NCBI RefSeq assembly: GCF_042666505.1
Contig: NZ_JBHTDN010000005.1
Span: 62,001-126,000 of the forward strand
Source: Parapedobacter sp042666505
GTDB taxonomy: Bacteria; Bacteroidota; Bacteroidia; Sphingobacteriales; Sphingobacteriaceae
Length of the DNA stretch: 64,000 bases
Direction: 5' to 3'
Part shown: positions 45,326 to 53,644 of the stretch, piece by piece
How positions within the stretch are numbered: the first letter of the stretch is position 1
How the letters are laid out: every line of letters starts with the position of its first letter
Program-made: the position numbers and the translations under genes
The notes under the pieces: generated by a model
Told to the model about the DNA's origin: nothing
The model's database searches: none
What the model saw: only the letters and a program-made list of their open reading frames with translations

Positions 45326-45850
45326 TTATGCCCTTCTATCTGTCGCTTTAGCATAAGGCTTTAGTCTTTTCTTTAACTGTTGCCGGGCCATATGGATCCG
45401 GGTCTTTACCGTTCCGATCGGGATCTGGAATTGCTCCGCAATTTCGTGGTATTTGTACCCCTCATAATACATGGTAAAGGGGTAATAATATTCCTCCGAA
45501 AGCTTTGAAAGCGCGTTCTCGATGTCTTTCATCACAAACTTTCCTTCGGCCTGATTACGCAAGGAACTCATGTAAAGATCTGATGATGACAGGGTTTCGG
45601 ATTTAACGATCAGTGAGTTGGTTTTGATCTTTCTGCGGTAGTAGTTGATAAATGTATTTTTGAGAATCGTATAAAGCCACGCCTGTAAGTTCGTTCCTTC
45701 CCTGAATTTATTGTAATAGGAAAATGCCTTTAGCATCGTGTCCTGTACTAAATCACTCGCATTCTCTGGATCTCGTGTAAAATAACGTGCGTAACTGGTC
45801 AATGCTCCTGTTTCTTGGACTACTTTGTTGCTAAATTCTACCTGATTCAT
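45326..45850 (-). CDS. ECF-type sigma-70 factor
   Basis: A 174-residue extracytoplasmic-function sigma factor: region 2 around DLVQDTMLKAFSYYNKF and NLQAWLYTILKNTFINYYRR, region 4 helix-turn-helix around YEGYKYHEIAEQFQIPIGTVKTRIHMAR. No anti-sigma gene is adjacent; both neighbours are unrelated. It lies in the middle of the stress cluster and could drive parts of it. Regulation may instead be through its own expression or phosphorylation. Confidence 0.93.
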   Translation of the reverse strand: MNQVEFSNKVVQETGALTSYARYFTRDPENASDLVQDTMLKAFSYYNKFREGTNLQAWLYTILKNTFINYYRRKIKTNSLIVKSETLSSSDLYMSSLRNQAEGKFVMKDIENALSKLSEEYYYPFTMYYEGYKYHEIAEQFQIPIGTVKTRIHMARQQLKKRLKPYAKATDRRA

Positions 45851-45960
45851 AACTTCATTTTAATTAGAAAGTAAATCAACAATAATTGTGTTTGTCTAGT
45901 ATTCGGTTCCAGCGTTCTGGCAAAAAGCAGACAAAAACGGCCTGAAATTGTTTGGATTTT

Positions 45961-46926
45961 TTAAAATTTTCGTATTTCGGGCAAGACGAACCTGCCGAAG
46001 TCTTCGATAAACGTGTGCTGGTCCCGGTTTACGTTGTGTAAGATCAATCCGTCTACTCCCAGTGAAAGATATGCCTTCAACCACTCGGCATGCTGTGACG
46101 AATGACTGGAAATATTGACAGATCGCTTCATTTCATCCGGACCAACAAACGCGGAGATCGCATCGAATTGTTCGGGTTTCCATAGTTCTGCCAACATAGC
46201 ACCGTCCAGCACGTTTGTACGCCATTGATCCAGGGCTCCGGAATACGCTTTCGATTCGTCGCGTGAATAAGATAGCTGTACTTTTACATATATCGGCTTT
46301 CCAAGTCCTCCTCCATCTCGAAACTGCTTGATAACTTGCCTTAGTTTTTCCAACGGATGATTGACGGTTAACATCCCTTCGGCCCAACTTCCCATCCAAT
46401 AAGCCGTCTCTTCGGTAAGGGCTGCTCCGTACAAAGGCGGCCGACTTGAAGGGAGCGTATACAGACGTGCTTCGTTTACACAAACATGCCCTTGGTAAGT
46501 GACGGTTTTCCCTTCCAGCAGTTCCCGGATAATGTTGAAGGATTCCAATAATCGCTCGTTCCGAAGTGCTTTGCTTGGCCAATGTTGCCCCGTTATTTGT
46601 TCATTAATGGCCTCACCGCTGCCGAGCGACAGCCAGAAGCGGCCGGGAAATAGCTCGCTCAAGGTGGCAGCAGCCTGCGCAACCATCGCTGGATGGTGAC
46701 GTGGGCCAGGCGCACAGATCAATCCAAAGGGCAGTGTGGTTGCCTGCATGGCAGCCCCCAGCCAACTGAAGGAATGGCCACTTTCTCCTTGCCGCTCATT
46801 CCACGGTTGAAAATGGTCGGATGAATGGATACCATCAAAGCCAGCCCGTTGTGCCAATACAGCATATTCCAATAATTCCGAAGGCTTGAATTGTTCATGG
46901 GACGCGTGAAAAAGAATCTGGCTCAT
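45961..46926 (-). CDS. LLM-class flavin-dependent oxidoreductase, TIGR03885-like
   Basis: A 321-residue luciferase-like TIM-barrel oxidoreductase: HSSDHFQPWNERQGESGHSFSW near the N-terminus, ICAPGPRHHPAMVAQAAATLS and LSLGSGEAINEQITG are typical of the F420/FMN class. The subgroup paired with GH13 enzymes (TIGR03885 as I recall it) fits, since a GH13 gene lies 9 bases upstream. Cofactor and substrate are unknown. Confidence 0.85.
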   Translation of the reverse strand: MSQILFHASHEQFKPSELLEYAVLAQRAGFDGIHSSDHFQPWNERQGESGHSFSWLGAAMQATTLPFGLICAPGPRHHPAMVAQAAATLSELFPGRFWLSLGSGEAINEQITGQHWPSKALRNERLLESFNIIRELLEGKTVTYQGHVCVNEARLYTLPSSRPPLYGAALTEETAYWMGSWAEGMLTVNHPLEKLRQVIKQFRDGGGLGKPIYVKVQLSYSRDESKAYSGALDQWRTNVLDGAMLAELWKPEQFDAISAFVGPDEMKRSVNISSHSSQHAEWLKAYLSLGVDGLILHNVNRDQHTFIEDFGRFVLPEIRKF

Positions 46927-46935
46927 GCGAAATAT

Positions 46936-48555
46936 TTATGATATAATTAACCAGTTATATGCATATGGCCCTAGTTCGACGGTCAATCGACTACCTGATT
47001 GAGTGGCGCGAGCCCTGCCAATCAGCGAAATAGGAGGAGTAGAACCTTCCGATGGTAACAGGAACGTTGCCTGCGTTGGTTCCGCCGAAAAGTGATGGAC
47101 CACAACCAACCAACGGGCTTTCAGGGAATAAATGTAAGCGAGGACCGTATCCTGGTCCGTATCCAATAACCTAAAGTCCCCGTCAGCAAATAAGTCGCTT
47201 TCTTTATTTCGCGTATGGATCATCGCCTTCGTTTCGTTAAGCAACGATGCCGGTTGCGCGGATTGACTCGCTACATTTACGCATTCGTATGAAAATCTGC
47301 CCTTTCGGATAAGCGGTGACTTAAGCGCATGCGGTACAACGTCCGAAAAGCCGCCATTTTGTTCGCCAGACCATTGCATCACCGTACGCACGCTCCTCCG
47401 TTCGGGAAGATTGAGATCGTCTCCCATACCAATTTCTTCGCCATACCGCAGCACAGGTGTACCGGGCAATGTAAAAAGCAAGCTCATGGCCAATTTCAGG
47501 CGCTGTTGATCGTTACCGACCATGGGTGCCAGTCTTCTCCGGATTCCGCGGTCGTAAATGATCATTGACGGTTCAGGAGCAAATTGTGCATAGACCTGTT
47601 CCCGCTCTTCTTCGGTGAGACGTTCCAGATCAAGCTCGTCGTGGTTACGCAGAAAATTAAGATAAGGTCTGCGGTCTTTAAGCGGAAGCCGTTTCAATGC
47701 CCAATAAAGGGGATCTGCACGTTGCGTGGCCAGCGCGAGGAACGTATAGTTATTTAGGTAGAAATTAAATAAGGCGGATAACCGACCGCTATGCAGAAAT
47801 TCAGGATAGTTCTCTGGTTCCACGTCGGCTTCTCCAATTAGGATGGCACGTTCTTCATGGGCGAGTACCGCCCGCCGCCATTCTTCCAGTAGATCATGGG
47901 GGTCGCCGTTGAATCGGCAGTCCCCCTTGTCGCGAAGGATGTGTGGCACCGCATCAATCCGGAATCCATCAATTCCCTTTCCCATCCAGAAATCGATGAT
48001 ATTGAGCACTTCGGTTTGGACGCGAGGATTGGTCATATTCAAGTCTGGCTGATGCTTATAAAATGTGTGGTAAAAATAAGCCGACAAGGCGGGCTCATAT
48101 TCCCAGTTGCTTTCTTCGACCGTTTTGAACACCAGATCTTCCTTGTCGTGAGGTGGCTTTTCGGCTTTCCAGATGTAGTAGTCATGGTAGAGCGAGTCTG
48201 GCATACCGATTGCAGTTTTGAACCAGGGATGCGCGTTGCTGGTATGATTTACCACCAAGTCCAAAACAATCTTAATACCCTTGGATTTGGCCATTTCAAC
48301 TAGGAGCCCAAATTCCTCCAACGTACCCAACCGGGGGTCAATACGATAGTAATCGACGACATCGTATCCGTCGTCTTGTTGGTTAGAGCAATAAAACGGA
48401 GCCATCCAGATGCATTGAATACCCAATTCTACCAGGTAGTCAAACTTGGAGAGTAACCCCTTGAGGTCGCCCTTTCCATCTTGGTTCCCATCTTTAAAAC
48501 TCCTAACATCAAGTGAATAAATAACGCCTTTTTTTAACCAGTTGGTTTCATGCAT
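46936..48555 (-). CDS. GH13 enzyme, trehalose synthase / alpha-glucosidase-like
   Basis: A 539-residue family 13 glycosidase with DLVVNHTS, GFRIDAVPH (nucleophile Asp), the general acid Glu in ILIGEADVE and FLRNHDELD. The N-terminal HETNWLKKGVIYSLDVRSFKD resembles maltose alpha-glucosyltransferase / trehalose synthase. It likely interconverts maltose and trehalose or cleaves alpha-glucosides. It is translated between a small unknown gene (gap 9) and the LLM oxidoreductase gene (gap 9). Confidence 0.9.
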   Translation of the reverse strand: MHETNWLKKGVIYSLDVRSFKDGNQDGKGDLKGLLSKFDYLVELGIQCIWMAPFYCSNQQDDGYDVVDYYRIDPRLGTLEEFGLLVEMAKSKGIKIVLDLVVNHTSNAHPWFKTAIGMPDSLYHDYYIWKAEKPPHDKEDLVFKTVEESNWEYEPALSAYFYHTFYKHQPDLNMTNPRVQTEVLNIIDFWMGKGIDGFRIDAVPHILRDKGDCRFNGDPHDLLEEWRRAVLAHEERAILIGEADVEPENYPEFLHSGRLSALFNFYLNNYTFLALATQRADPLYWALKRLPLKDRRPYLNFLRNHDELDLERLTEEEREQVYAQFAPEPSMIIYDRGIRRRLAPMVGNDQQRLKLAMSLLFTLPGTPVLRYGEEIGMGDDLNLPERRSVRTVMQWSGEQNGGFSDVVPHALKSPLIRKGRFSYECVNVASQSAQPASLLNETKAMIHTRNKESDLFADGDFRLLDTDQDTVLAYIYSLKARWLVVVHHFSAEPTQATFLLPSEGSTPPISLIGRARATQSGSRLTVELGPYAYNWLIIS

Positions 48556-48564
48556 ACGGTGTTC

Positions 48565-48933
48565 TTAATTTGGCAAATCATCCGAACGTTTCTCCCATAC
48601 ATCGAGAAAATCATCCGCTTCATCCTGGCGCTCGTCAAACGAGTCCAGTATGCCGCCATACCAACTCTTTGCTTGCTCGAATACCTTGATCAGATCGTCC
48701 GTTACATACCGATGTACAATGAACGCAAACTGCTCGATTTCGCCGTATTTATTGACGCGTTCCCACTCATAGCGAGGGCTAATGGTATGAAGCAACGGGT
48801 TATGAGCTTCTAAGAGTTCCAGAATGGTATGCGTCGGAAAATGAAAAATCACTACCCGACCCGCCAGGGTAATCGCCTTCGGCGCCAATTCCGTTAACAG
48901 TGTGAAGTCAGGAATCGTAAATCTCACAAGCAT
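48565..48933 (-). CDS. 122-aa protein of unknown function
   Basis: A soluble 122-residue protein, start at ATG 48933 with AAGGAGG two bases before it (an alternative TTG lies six codons upstream). Recognisable features are a hydrophobic N-terminal half and an acidic end (DSFDERQDEADDFLDVWE). I do not recognise the family. It leads the operon with the GH13 and LLM genes, so a role linked to trehalose is likely. Confidence 0.6.
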   Translation of the reverse strand: MLVRFTIPDFTLLTELAPKAITLAGRVVIFHFPTHTILELLEAHNPLLHTISPRYEWERVNKYGEIEQFAFIVHRYVTDDLIKVFEQAKSWYGGILDSFDERQDEADDFLDVWEKRSDDLPN

Positions 48934-49082
48934 ATCCTCCTTTCGCTGCAAACTGTTTGTTTTCTAACCCGCGACGGGCGGGTTTGTTTGGCTTCAATTT
49001 TTCAGTCGCATTTTTTTCAATTCCCCCCAACAATTTCATCGGCAGACTGTCATCTTCGTAAACGAGAAACAACGATATCGGC

Positions 49083-49817
49083 ATGGCGACGTTAACGAAT
49101 GAAAAAAAGAAGGGCAATCCCGAAAAAGCCCAAAACGTGAAGCGCGAAAGCCCGAAAAAACCCCTTAAAAAAGGGCCTTCATCCAAAAAGGACCTTTCAT
49201 CCAGCTATAATAAATTCAAGAAATACGATGGAAAAGTCTATACCGGCATGCAGATCGGAAGGAGCCATCACTGGATTTATGACGCCGGCAATTGGCGGGA
49301 AACAAAAATCACACCCGACCTCTGGGAGATTTCCTATGCCGTAACCAAACGACGGAAGGGAAAGGCTCCCAAGGGATCTGGTGTACCCGTCGGCACTGGT
49401 TACCACTGGTATGTTCTCGCTCATCAATATGTTGAAAAGCTGAATGCTAACGATTATTCAACGGCGTTGACAGGACTTGAATTCAAACTTGCACATAAGC
49501 GTGCAACCAAAAACAAATGGAGCGTTTCCGGACAGACGCAGCGCAAACATCTCATCCAGTTTTTAAAGGATATAATCGCGCAGTTAGAAAGCGATCCCAT
49601 TCCCTTGGAATTTGAATATAAAGGCGATCGGTATAAAGGCGAAGGTGCCCCCATTGCCCAGACCTGTCAGGAGGGTGTTTGCTATGAAGTGGATGTAAAT
49701 CTAAATGACCAGCCGATGGGCATCATCCGCTGCGCAAAAAGTGGTTGGAAAATGGACGGTATTGACCAAGGACTAGTGGATGCCATCGGTCATCAGATTT
49801 TTGAGCATTTTGAGTGA
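49083..49817 (+). CDS. 244-aa protein with lysine-rich N-terminus, unknown
   Basis: A 244-residue protein. The first 40 residues are a Lys/Pro/Ser-rich disordered tail reminiscent of histone H1-like or Ku-type tails; the remainder is a folded domain with KYDGKVYTGMQIGRSHHWIYDAGNWRETK and CAKSGWKMD. I do not recognise a family with certainty. It is divergent from the GH13 operon and convergent with the MBL gene. The tail suggests nucleic acid binding. Confidence 0.55.
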   Translation: MATLTNEKKKGNPEKAQNVKRESPKKPLKKGPSSKKDLSSSYNKFKKYDGKVYTGMQIGRSHHWIYDAGNWRETKITPDLWEISYAVTKRRKGKAPKGSGVPVGTGYHWYVLAHQYVEKLNANDYSTALTGLEFKLAHKRATKNKWSVSGQTQRKHLIQFLKDIIAQLESDPIPLEFEYKGDRYKGEGAPIAQTCQEGVCYEVDVNLNDQPMGIIRCAKSGWKMDGIDQGLVDAIGHQIFEHFE

Positions 49818-49831
49818 GTGACCCCATTTTT

Positions 49832-50779
49832 CTATCTCCTTTTTTTAACTCGCATCCATAATACGCCACTTACAAACGCCAGGGTCGCCACGGCGACCAC
49901 CAACGTCTTTGTCGATGTAGGCATCCGTGCGGGATTCGGAAGCCTTGTCACGCCCCGCCTGTTTACACGTGCCGGCTCCTTCGTATATCGACCGCTCGAC
50001 GGCACCGCCAGCGAATTGAAATTTCTAACCAGCTTCATAAGCCCATCGGTTAGTTCATTTCCTCGCATCGGTTTTCCGTGGCCGCTTACGGCGATCGATG
50101 GATTGAGTTCCTGTAACACTTTTACGGAGGCCGCCGCCGCCTCCCAATCGTACGTAAAGTATTTCGGTGGACCGGATAATTGCTTTTTTTGAAAAAGAAT
50201 TGAAAAGACCGATTCTTGGCGCGTGGTGACGAATGCATCTCCCGTAATAAGGAGATGGTCTGTATCGCGGAATAGGGAAATATGGCCCGGCGCATGGCCC
50301 GGCGTGTGAACGTAGCGCCATTTTGGAAGAAAAGGCAAACTACCCTCTTTATTCAGTGCATGAACTCGGTTGCCCAAATCGGCAGGCTCATTAGGATAGA
50401 GAAAAGATACCCAACTCATCATTCCACCGCCGGCAAACGGATCCGGCGGCGGATAAGCCGCCTGCCCGGTTAAATAGGGGATTTCCAAGGAATGGGCGTA
50501 TACAGGCGTATCTTTCCACGCTTCTAGCAAATAAGGAAATGCGCCCACATGGTCGAAGTGGCCATGAGTGAGAATAATGGCGGCCGGTGGATTGTCTGCT
50601 CCGAACAATTCGGTAGCCACCTTTACGATTTTTCTCCCCGATCCCTTGAGCCCGGCATCCACCAACACCCATTTTCCGTCTTCAGCCGCAATAAAATAAA
50701 CGTTTACAAATAGAATTCTGAGCCGCCAAACACCGGTCGCCACCTGTTCCGTTGCGTCATGTACATGAGTTTGTTTCAT
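49832..50779 (-). CDS. metallo-beta-lactamase-fold hydrolase with C-terminal membrane anchor
   Basis: A 315-residue MBL-fold protein with THGHFDHVGAFPYL (metal ligands HxHxDH), HTPGHAPGH and GDAF, plus a C-terminal hydrophobic segment (TLVVAVATLAFVSGVLW) followed by basic residues. It should hydrolyse an ester or thioester, and the tail anchors it in the membrane. Start is the ATG at 50779; a TTG upstream is unlikely. Confidence 0.88.
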   Translation of the reverse strand: MKQTHVHDATEQVATGVWRLRILFVNVYFIAAEDGKWVLVDAGLKGSGRKIVKVATELFGADNPPAAIILTHGHFDHVGAFPYLLEAWKDTPVYAHSLEIPYLTGQAAYPPPDPFAGGGMMSWVSFLYPNEPADLGNRVHALNKEGSLPFLPKWRYVHTPGHAPGHISLFRDTDHLLITGDAFVTTRQESVFSILFQKKQLSGPPKYFTYDWEAAAASVKVLQELNPSIAVSGHGKPMRGNELTDGLMKLVRNFNSLAVPSSGRYTKEPARVNRRGVTRLPNPARMPTSTKTLVVAVATLAFVSGVLWMRVKKRR

Positions 50780-51020
50780 AACCCTCTTTTTAGGGGTAAC
50801 CTTCAAAGCCCGGGTTTGTTTGCTCTCCGGATCGGCACTGCGTGGAGTTCCTTCATTGCCCTGCTTACACCGCTGCTGGGGAATTCACTTTCGTAGACAA
50901 TTGTGTCAGAAAACAGTACACAAGAAAAATCTTGCCATCGGCGTTTTCGCCACGTCATTGATTCGGAAGGTTTTTGTCCACACCTCCGGAAAGATGTTGG
51001 TATCACTAAAAAAAATCACC

Positions 51021-51251
51021 ATGGCACTTGTAAAAGTAATCGAAGTAATCGCATCTTCCGAAAACAGTTTTGACGATGCGATCCGAAATGCGGTGACGGA
51101 AGTCACCAAAACCATCAAAAACGTCGACTCGGTTTACGTCAAAGATTTCAAGGTACATGTACAGGGCAGTGAAATCAAGAGTTTTGGGGCCGTTTGTAAA
51201 GTGTCCTTCCGTATAGACGAGAGCCAAAGGCAAAAGCATGATAACGTTTAG
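51021..51251 (+). CDS. dodecin (flavin-binding protein)
   Basis: A 76-residue dodecin: VKVIEVIASSENSFDDAIRNAV and KDFKVHVQGSEIKSFGAVCKVSFRI are typical. Dodecins form hollow 12-mers that bind riboflavin or FMN and protect from free flavin. The ATG at 51021 is right for the family; a longer upstream frame is not conserved. It fits the stress cluster. Confidence 0.93.
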   Translation: MALVKVIEVIASSENSFDDAIRNAVTEVTKTIKNVDSVYVKDFKVHVQGSEIKSFGAVCKVSFRIDESQRQKHDNV

Positions 51252-51319
51252 GCGGACAGGCCCTCATCCCACACGGGGACCGGATCCACTGCTAGACCGC
51301 GTCGGCAACGCACGGCATG

Positions 51320-51973
51320 TCATTTCTCCAAGAACTCGCGTACCTCGTGCAGATTATCAAAGGCAAGATCTACGTTCAAAGCGTGTCGGATCGCTTCATG
51401 TGACTGCACACCGAAACAGGTTAAGCCGGCGGATTTAGCGGCAGTCGTTCCGGTCTCGGAATCTTCCAATACTAAACAGCGATCCGGCGCCAGCCCCAGC
51501 TCTTCCAGGCAACGGAAATAGGGCTCCGGGTCCGGTTTAGGTTTCTGTACATCCGTGCGCGTTACCAACACGGCAAAAAAATGCTTGATCCCGTTTCGCT
51601 CGAGGTGATAGGCGGCGACCTCACGCTTACTGGAAGTGACCACGGCCATGATAACCTTTCGCTCGTCCAAAAAATGGATCAAATCGATAGCTCCCGGCAT
51701 TAAGGGTACGAATTCCTTTTCATGTTGTTCGGCAATGTGGCCCCGCACCTGTTCGAAGAACGTCTCCCGGTCAGCCGTGAAAGCATAATTTTTACGCAGC
51801 ACCTCAAAAGCCTGCCCATCAGTTTTTCCAGCCAGCTCATTCAACCACAAATCGCTTCCCAGCGCAAAGTCATAGGACTTAAGTGCAGCTCGCCACGCTT
51901 TATAATAGAACCATTCGGAATCGATGAGTGTTCCGTCCATATCAAACAATACGGCTTCCCAGTTTTTTATCAT
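51320..51973 (-). CDS. HAD hydrolase, beta-phosphoglucomutase-like
   Basis: A 217-residue HAD enzyme with motif I FDMDGTLIDSEWFYYKAW, the helical cap, VVTSSKREVAA, and LVLEDSETGTTAAKSAG near the end. It probably dephosphorylates a sugar phosphate. It is convergent with dodecin; both ends are close. Confidence 0.9.
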   Translation of the reverse strand: MIKNWEAVLFDMDGTLIDSEWFYYKAWRAALKSYDFALGSDLWLNELAGKTDGQAFEVLRKNYAFTADRETFFEQVRGHIAEQHEKEFVPLMPGAIDLIHFLDERKVIMAVVTSSKREVAAYHLERNGIKHFFAVLVTRTDVQKPKPDPEPYFRCLEELGLAPDRCLVLEDSETGTTAAKSAGLTCFGVQSHEAIRHALNVDLAFDNLHEVREFLEK

Positions 51974-52027
51974 TTGCGTTTAATTCGTGGTAAACTTATA
52001 CAAATTCACCTTTATATGCAACGCAAT

Positions 52028-52073
52028 TAAGTTGACGGCTAAAATTAAACGCGTATCTTTGGGCGTCAACTTA
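52028..52073 (+). promoter_or_regulatory. promoter of the NTPase gene within a 10-bp inverted repeat
   Basis: TTG (52032-52034), a 19-base spacer and TATCTTTG (52054-52061) match the consensus. The -33 element lies inside TAAGTTGACG (52028-52037), whose perfect reverse complement CGTCAACTTA (52064-52073) lies over the expected transcription start. The layout suggests an operator. The predicted leader is about 95 bases. Confidence 0.6.
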
Positions 52074-52164
52074 CCCCGGCCTATTGTCGATACACCGCGG
52101 AAACGGTAAGATCGGGATTTCTAAATTGTGAAAACAACCCTGGTAAAATTCAAAGCAGCATCCG

Positions 52165-52722
52165 ATGGATATTCAAATAAACGAACAGGCGATCGTTGTA
52201 ACCGGAGGCCCCGGAATGGGTAAGACCTCACTTATTGAAAAACTTGGACAAATGGGATATGCCTATATGCCGGAATCCGGTCGGCACATTATTCAGGCGG
52301 AACTTGAATCGGGGGGCGACAAACTGCCATGGGCAGATCGACAGGGTTTCGCTAGGGAAATGTTCAACAGGGCCGTGATCGATTACGAACAAGCTCGGAA
52401 TGACCATACTATTACATTCTTCGACAGAGGGCTTCCCGACGTAATCGGCTACCTGACGTTGTGCAAACTTCCTGTCGAGGATGACCTATGGTCGGCCGCG
52501 AGGAAACTCCGATATCATCCCCAGGTATTCATCACCCCTCCGTGGGAGGAGATATACGTTACGGATAACGAGCGGAAACAATCTTTCGACGAGGCAAAAG
52601 CTACCTATGAGGCCATGGCAAATGTGTACACGCTCCTAGGTTATTCGATGATCGAAATACCAAAGGTGCCCATTGGGGAAAGAGCTCAGTTTATCATCAA
52701 AAAAGTATCGTCAAAAAGTTAA
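52165..52722 (+). CDS. P-loop ATPase/kinase (AAA_28-type)
   Basis: A 185-residue NTP-binding protein with Walker A GGPGMGKTSL (about 14-23), a FFDRGLPD motif and a C-terminal part typical of AAA_28/deoxynucleotide-kinase-like proteins. It may phosphorylate a small substrate. It has its own predicted promoter flanked by an inverted repeat. Confidence 0.75.
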   Translation: MDIQINEQAIVVTGGPGMGKTSLIEKLGQMGYAYMPESGRHIIQAELESGGDKLPWADRQGFAREMFNRAVIDYEQARNDHTITFFDRGLPDVIGYLTLCKLPVEDDLWSAARKLRYHPQVFITPPWEEIYVTDNERKQSFDEAKATYEAMANVYTLLGYSMIEIPKVPIGERAQFIIKKVSSKS

Positions 52723-52739
52723 TTTAATTGAGCGGCAGG

Positions 52740-53123
52740 TCATCTGAGCGGCAGGTCGCCCGACTGAAAAAATGCGAGCGGATGTCCATCCGGATCTAGA
52801 ATATCCGCACTCCAACCCCCCGGGGCTTTGGAGACCGGCGTAACAATTTCAGCTCCTTCTTTAGCTAACTTTTCCAATACGGTTTCCATGTATCCTTCTT
52901 CGAGCTCAAACACCACGACCGGTGAGCGTCCGATGGTCTCCTGCCCTTGGAAAAAAAGCAATTCAACTCCATCACTCAAATTTGCCAGCAGCCAATCCGG
53001 TTCGTTACCACCGGATTGACGCTCGACGTTAATCCCTAAAATGTCACGGTAAAAACGCTCCGTGCGATTGATATCGCCTACATTAAAAATTACCGCGATT
53101 CCTTTCTTTAGCTTTACTCCCAT
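52740..53123 (-). CDS. VOC-superfamily (glyoxalase-like) protein
   Basis: A 127-residue VOC protein: FNVGDINRTERFYRDILG and LDPDGHPLAFFQ are typical of the bleomycin-resistance/glyoxalase fold, and several metal or substrate positions (N, D, H, E) are present. The substrate is unknown. A 13-bp tandem repeat across its stop codon appears to have shifted the end from an ancestral GDLPLN to GDLPLR. Confidence 0.85.
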   Translation of the reverse strand: MGVKLKKGIAVIFNVGDINRTERFYRDILGINVERQSGGNEPDWLLANLSDGVELLFFQGQETIGRSPVVVFELEEGYMETVLEKLAKEGAEIVTPVSKAPGGWSADILDPDGHPLAFFQSGDLPLR

Positions 53124-53250
53124 TTTTTCTCGTATTATTGACTCCTGTCGATCGTGGCCTTAACCGCCTCATAGCGATTTGCTGCCGACTGCGTTCCTTC
53201 TGCCTTTCAGACCCAAGAATTCGCCATTAAATTACTAAATTTTTATTTTC

Positions 53251-53258
53251 TACCTTTG
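53251..53258 (+). promoter_or_regulatory. -7 box before acylphosphatase
   Basis: TACCTTTG matches TAnnTTTG 72 bases before the acylphosphatase start. No -33 box is obvious. Confidence 0.4.
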
Positions 53259-53330
53259 GAGTCCGTAAATGTGAAAGGGCAACGATAGTTTTTGAATGCT
53301 TTGTCAAAAATCAATTGAATACCCAGCATT

Positions 53331-53636
53331 ATGAATAAGACACAACCAATCAAGCATTTAGATATTGTCATATCCGGAAAAGTACAAGGCGTGTGCTTCC
53401 GGTTAACGACTAAAGCCGTAGCGGATCAGCTAGGCATAAAAGGCGTCGTTTTTAATAAACCCGACGGCACGGTCTTTATCGAAGCTGAGGGCGATCCATT
53501 TGCGCTCGAATCGTTTTTGGAATGGTGCCAAGAAGGGCCGGAAAATGCGGTGGTTGAAAATGTAACTTCCGCTGAAGGCGATATGAAAAACTATCGTAAC
53601 TTTGAAGTCATCAGGAAATCGCGTACCTCGTCATAA
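53331..53636 (+). CDS. acylphosphatase
   Basis: A 101-residue acylphosphatase. The catalytic Arg is in GKVQGVCFR and the catalytic Asn in GVVFNKPDGTV. The enzyme hydrolyses acyl phosphates such as carbamoyl or 1,3-bisphosphoglycerate. The usual GVGFR reads GVCFR here, a tolerated change. It leads the flippase gene (gap 8 bases). Confidence 0.93.
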   Translation: MNKTQPIKHLDIVISGKVQGVCFRLTTKAVADQLGIKGVVFNKPDGTVFIEAEGDPFALESFLEWCQEGPENAVVENVTSAEGDMKNYRNFEVIRKSRTSS

Positions 53637-53644
53637 CGGCTCAC

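Noticed and set aside
46133..46582. 149-codon frame inside the LLM oxidoreductase gene
   Set aside because: Different frame of a well-supported gene; no recognisable domain.
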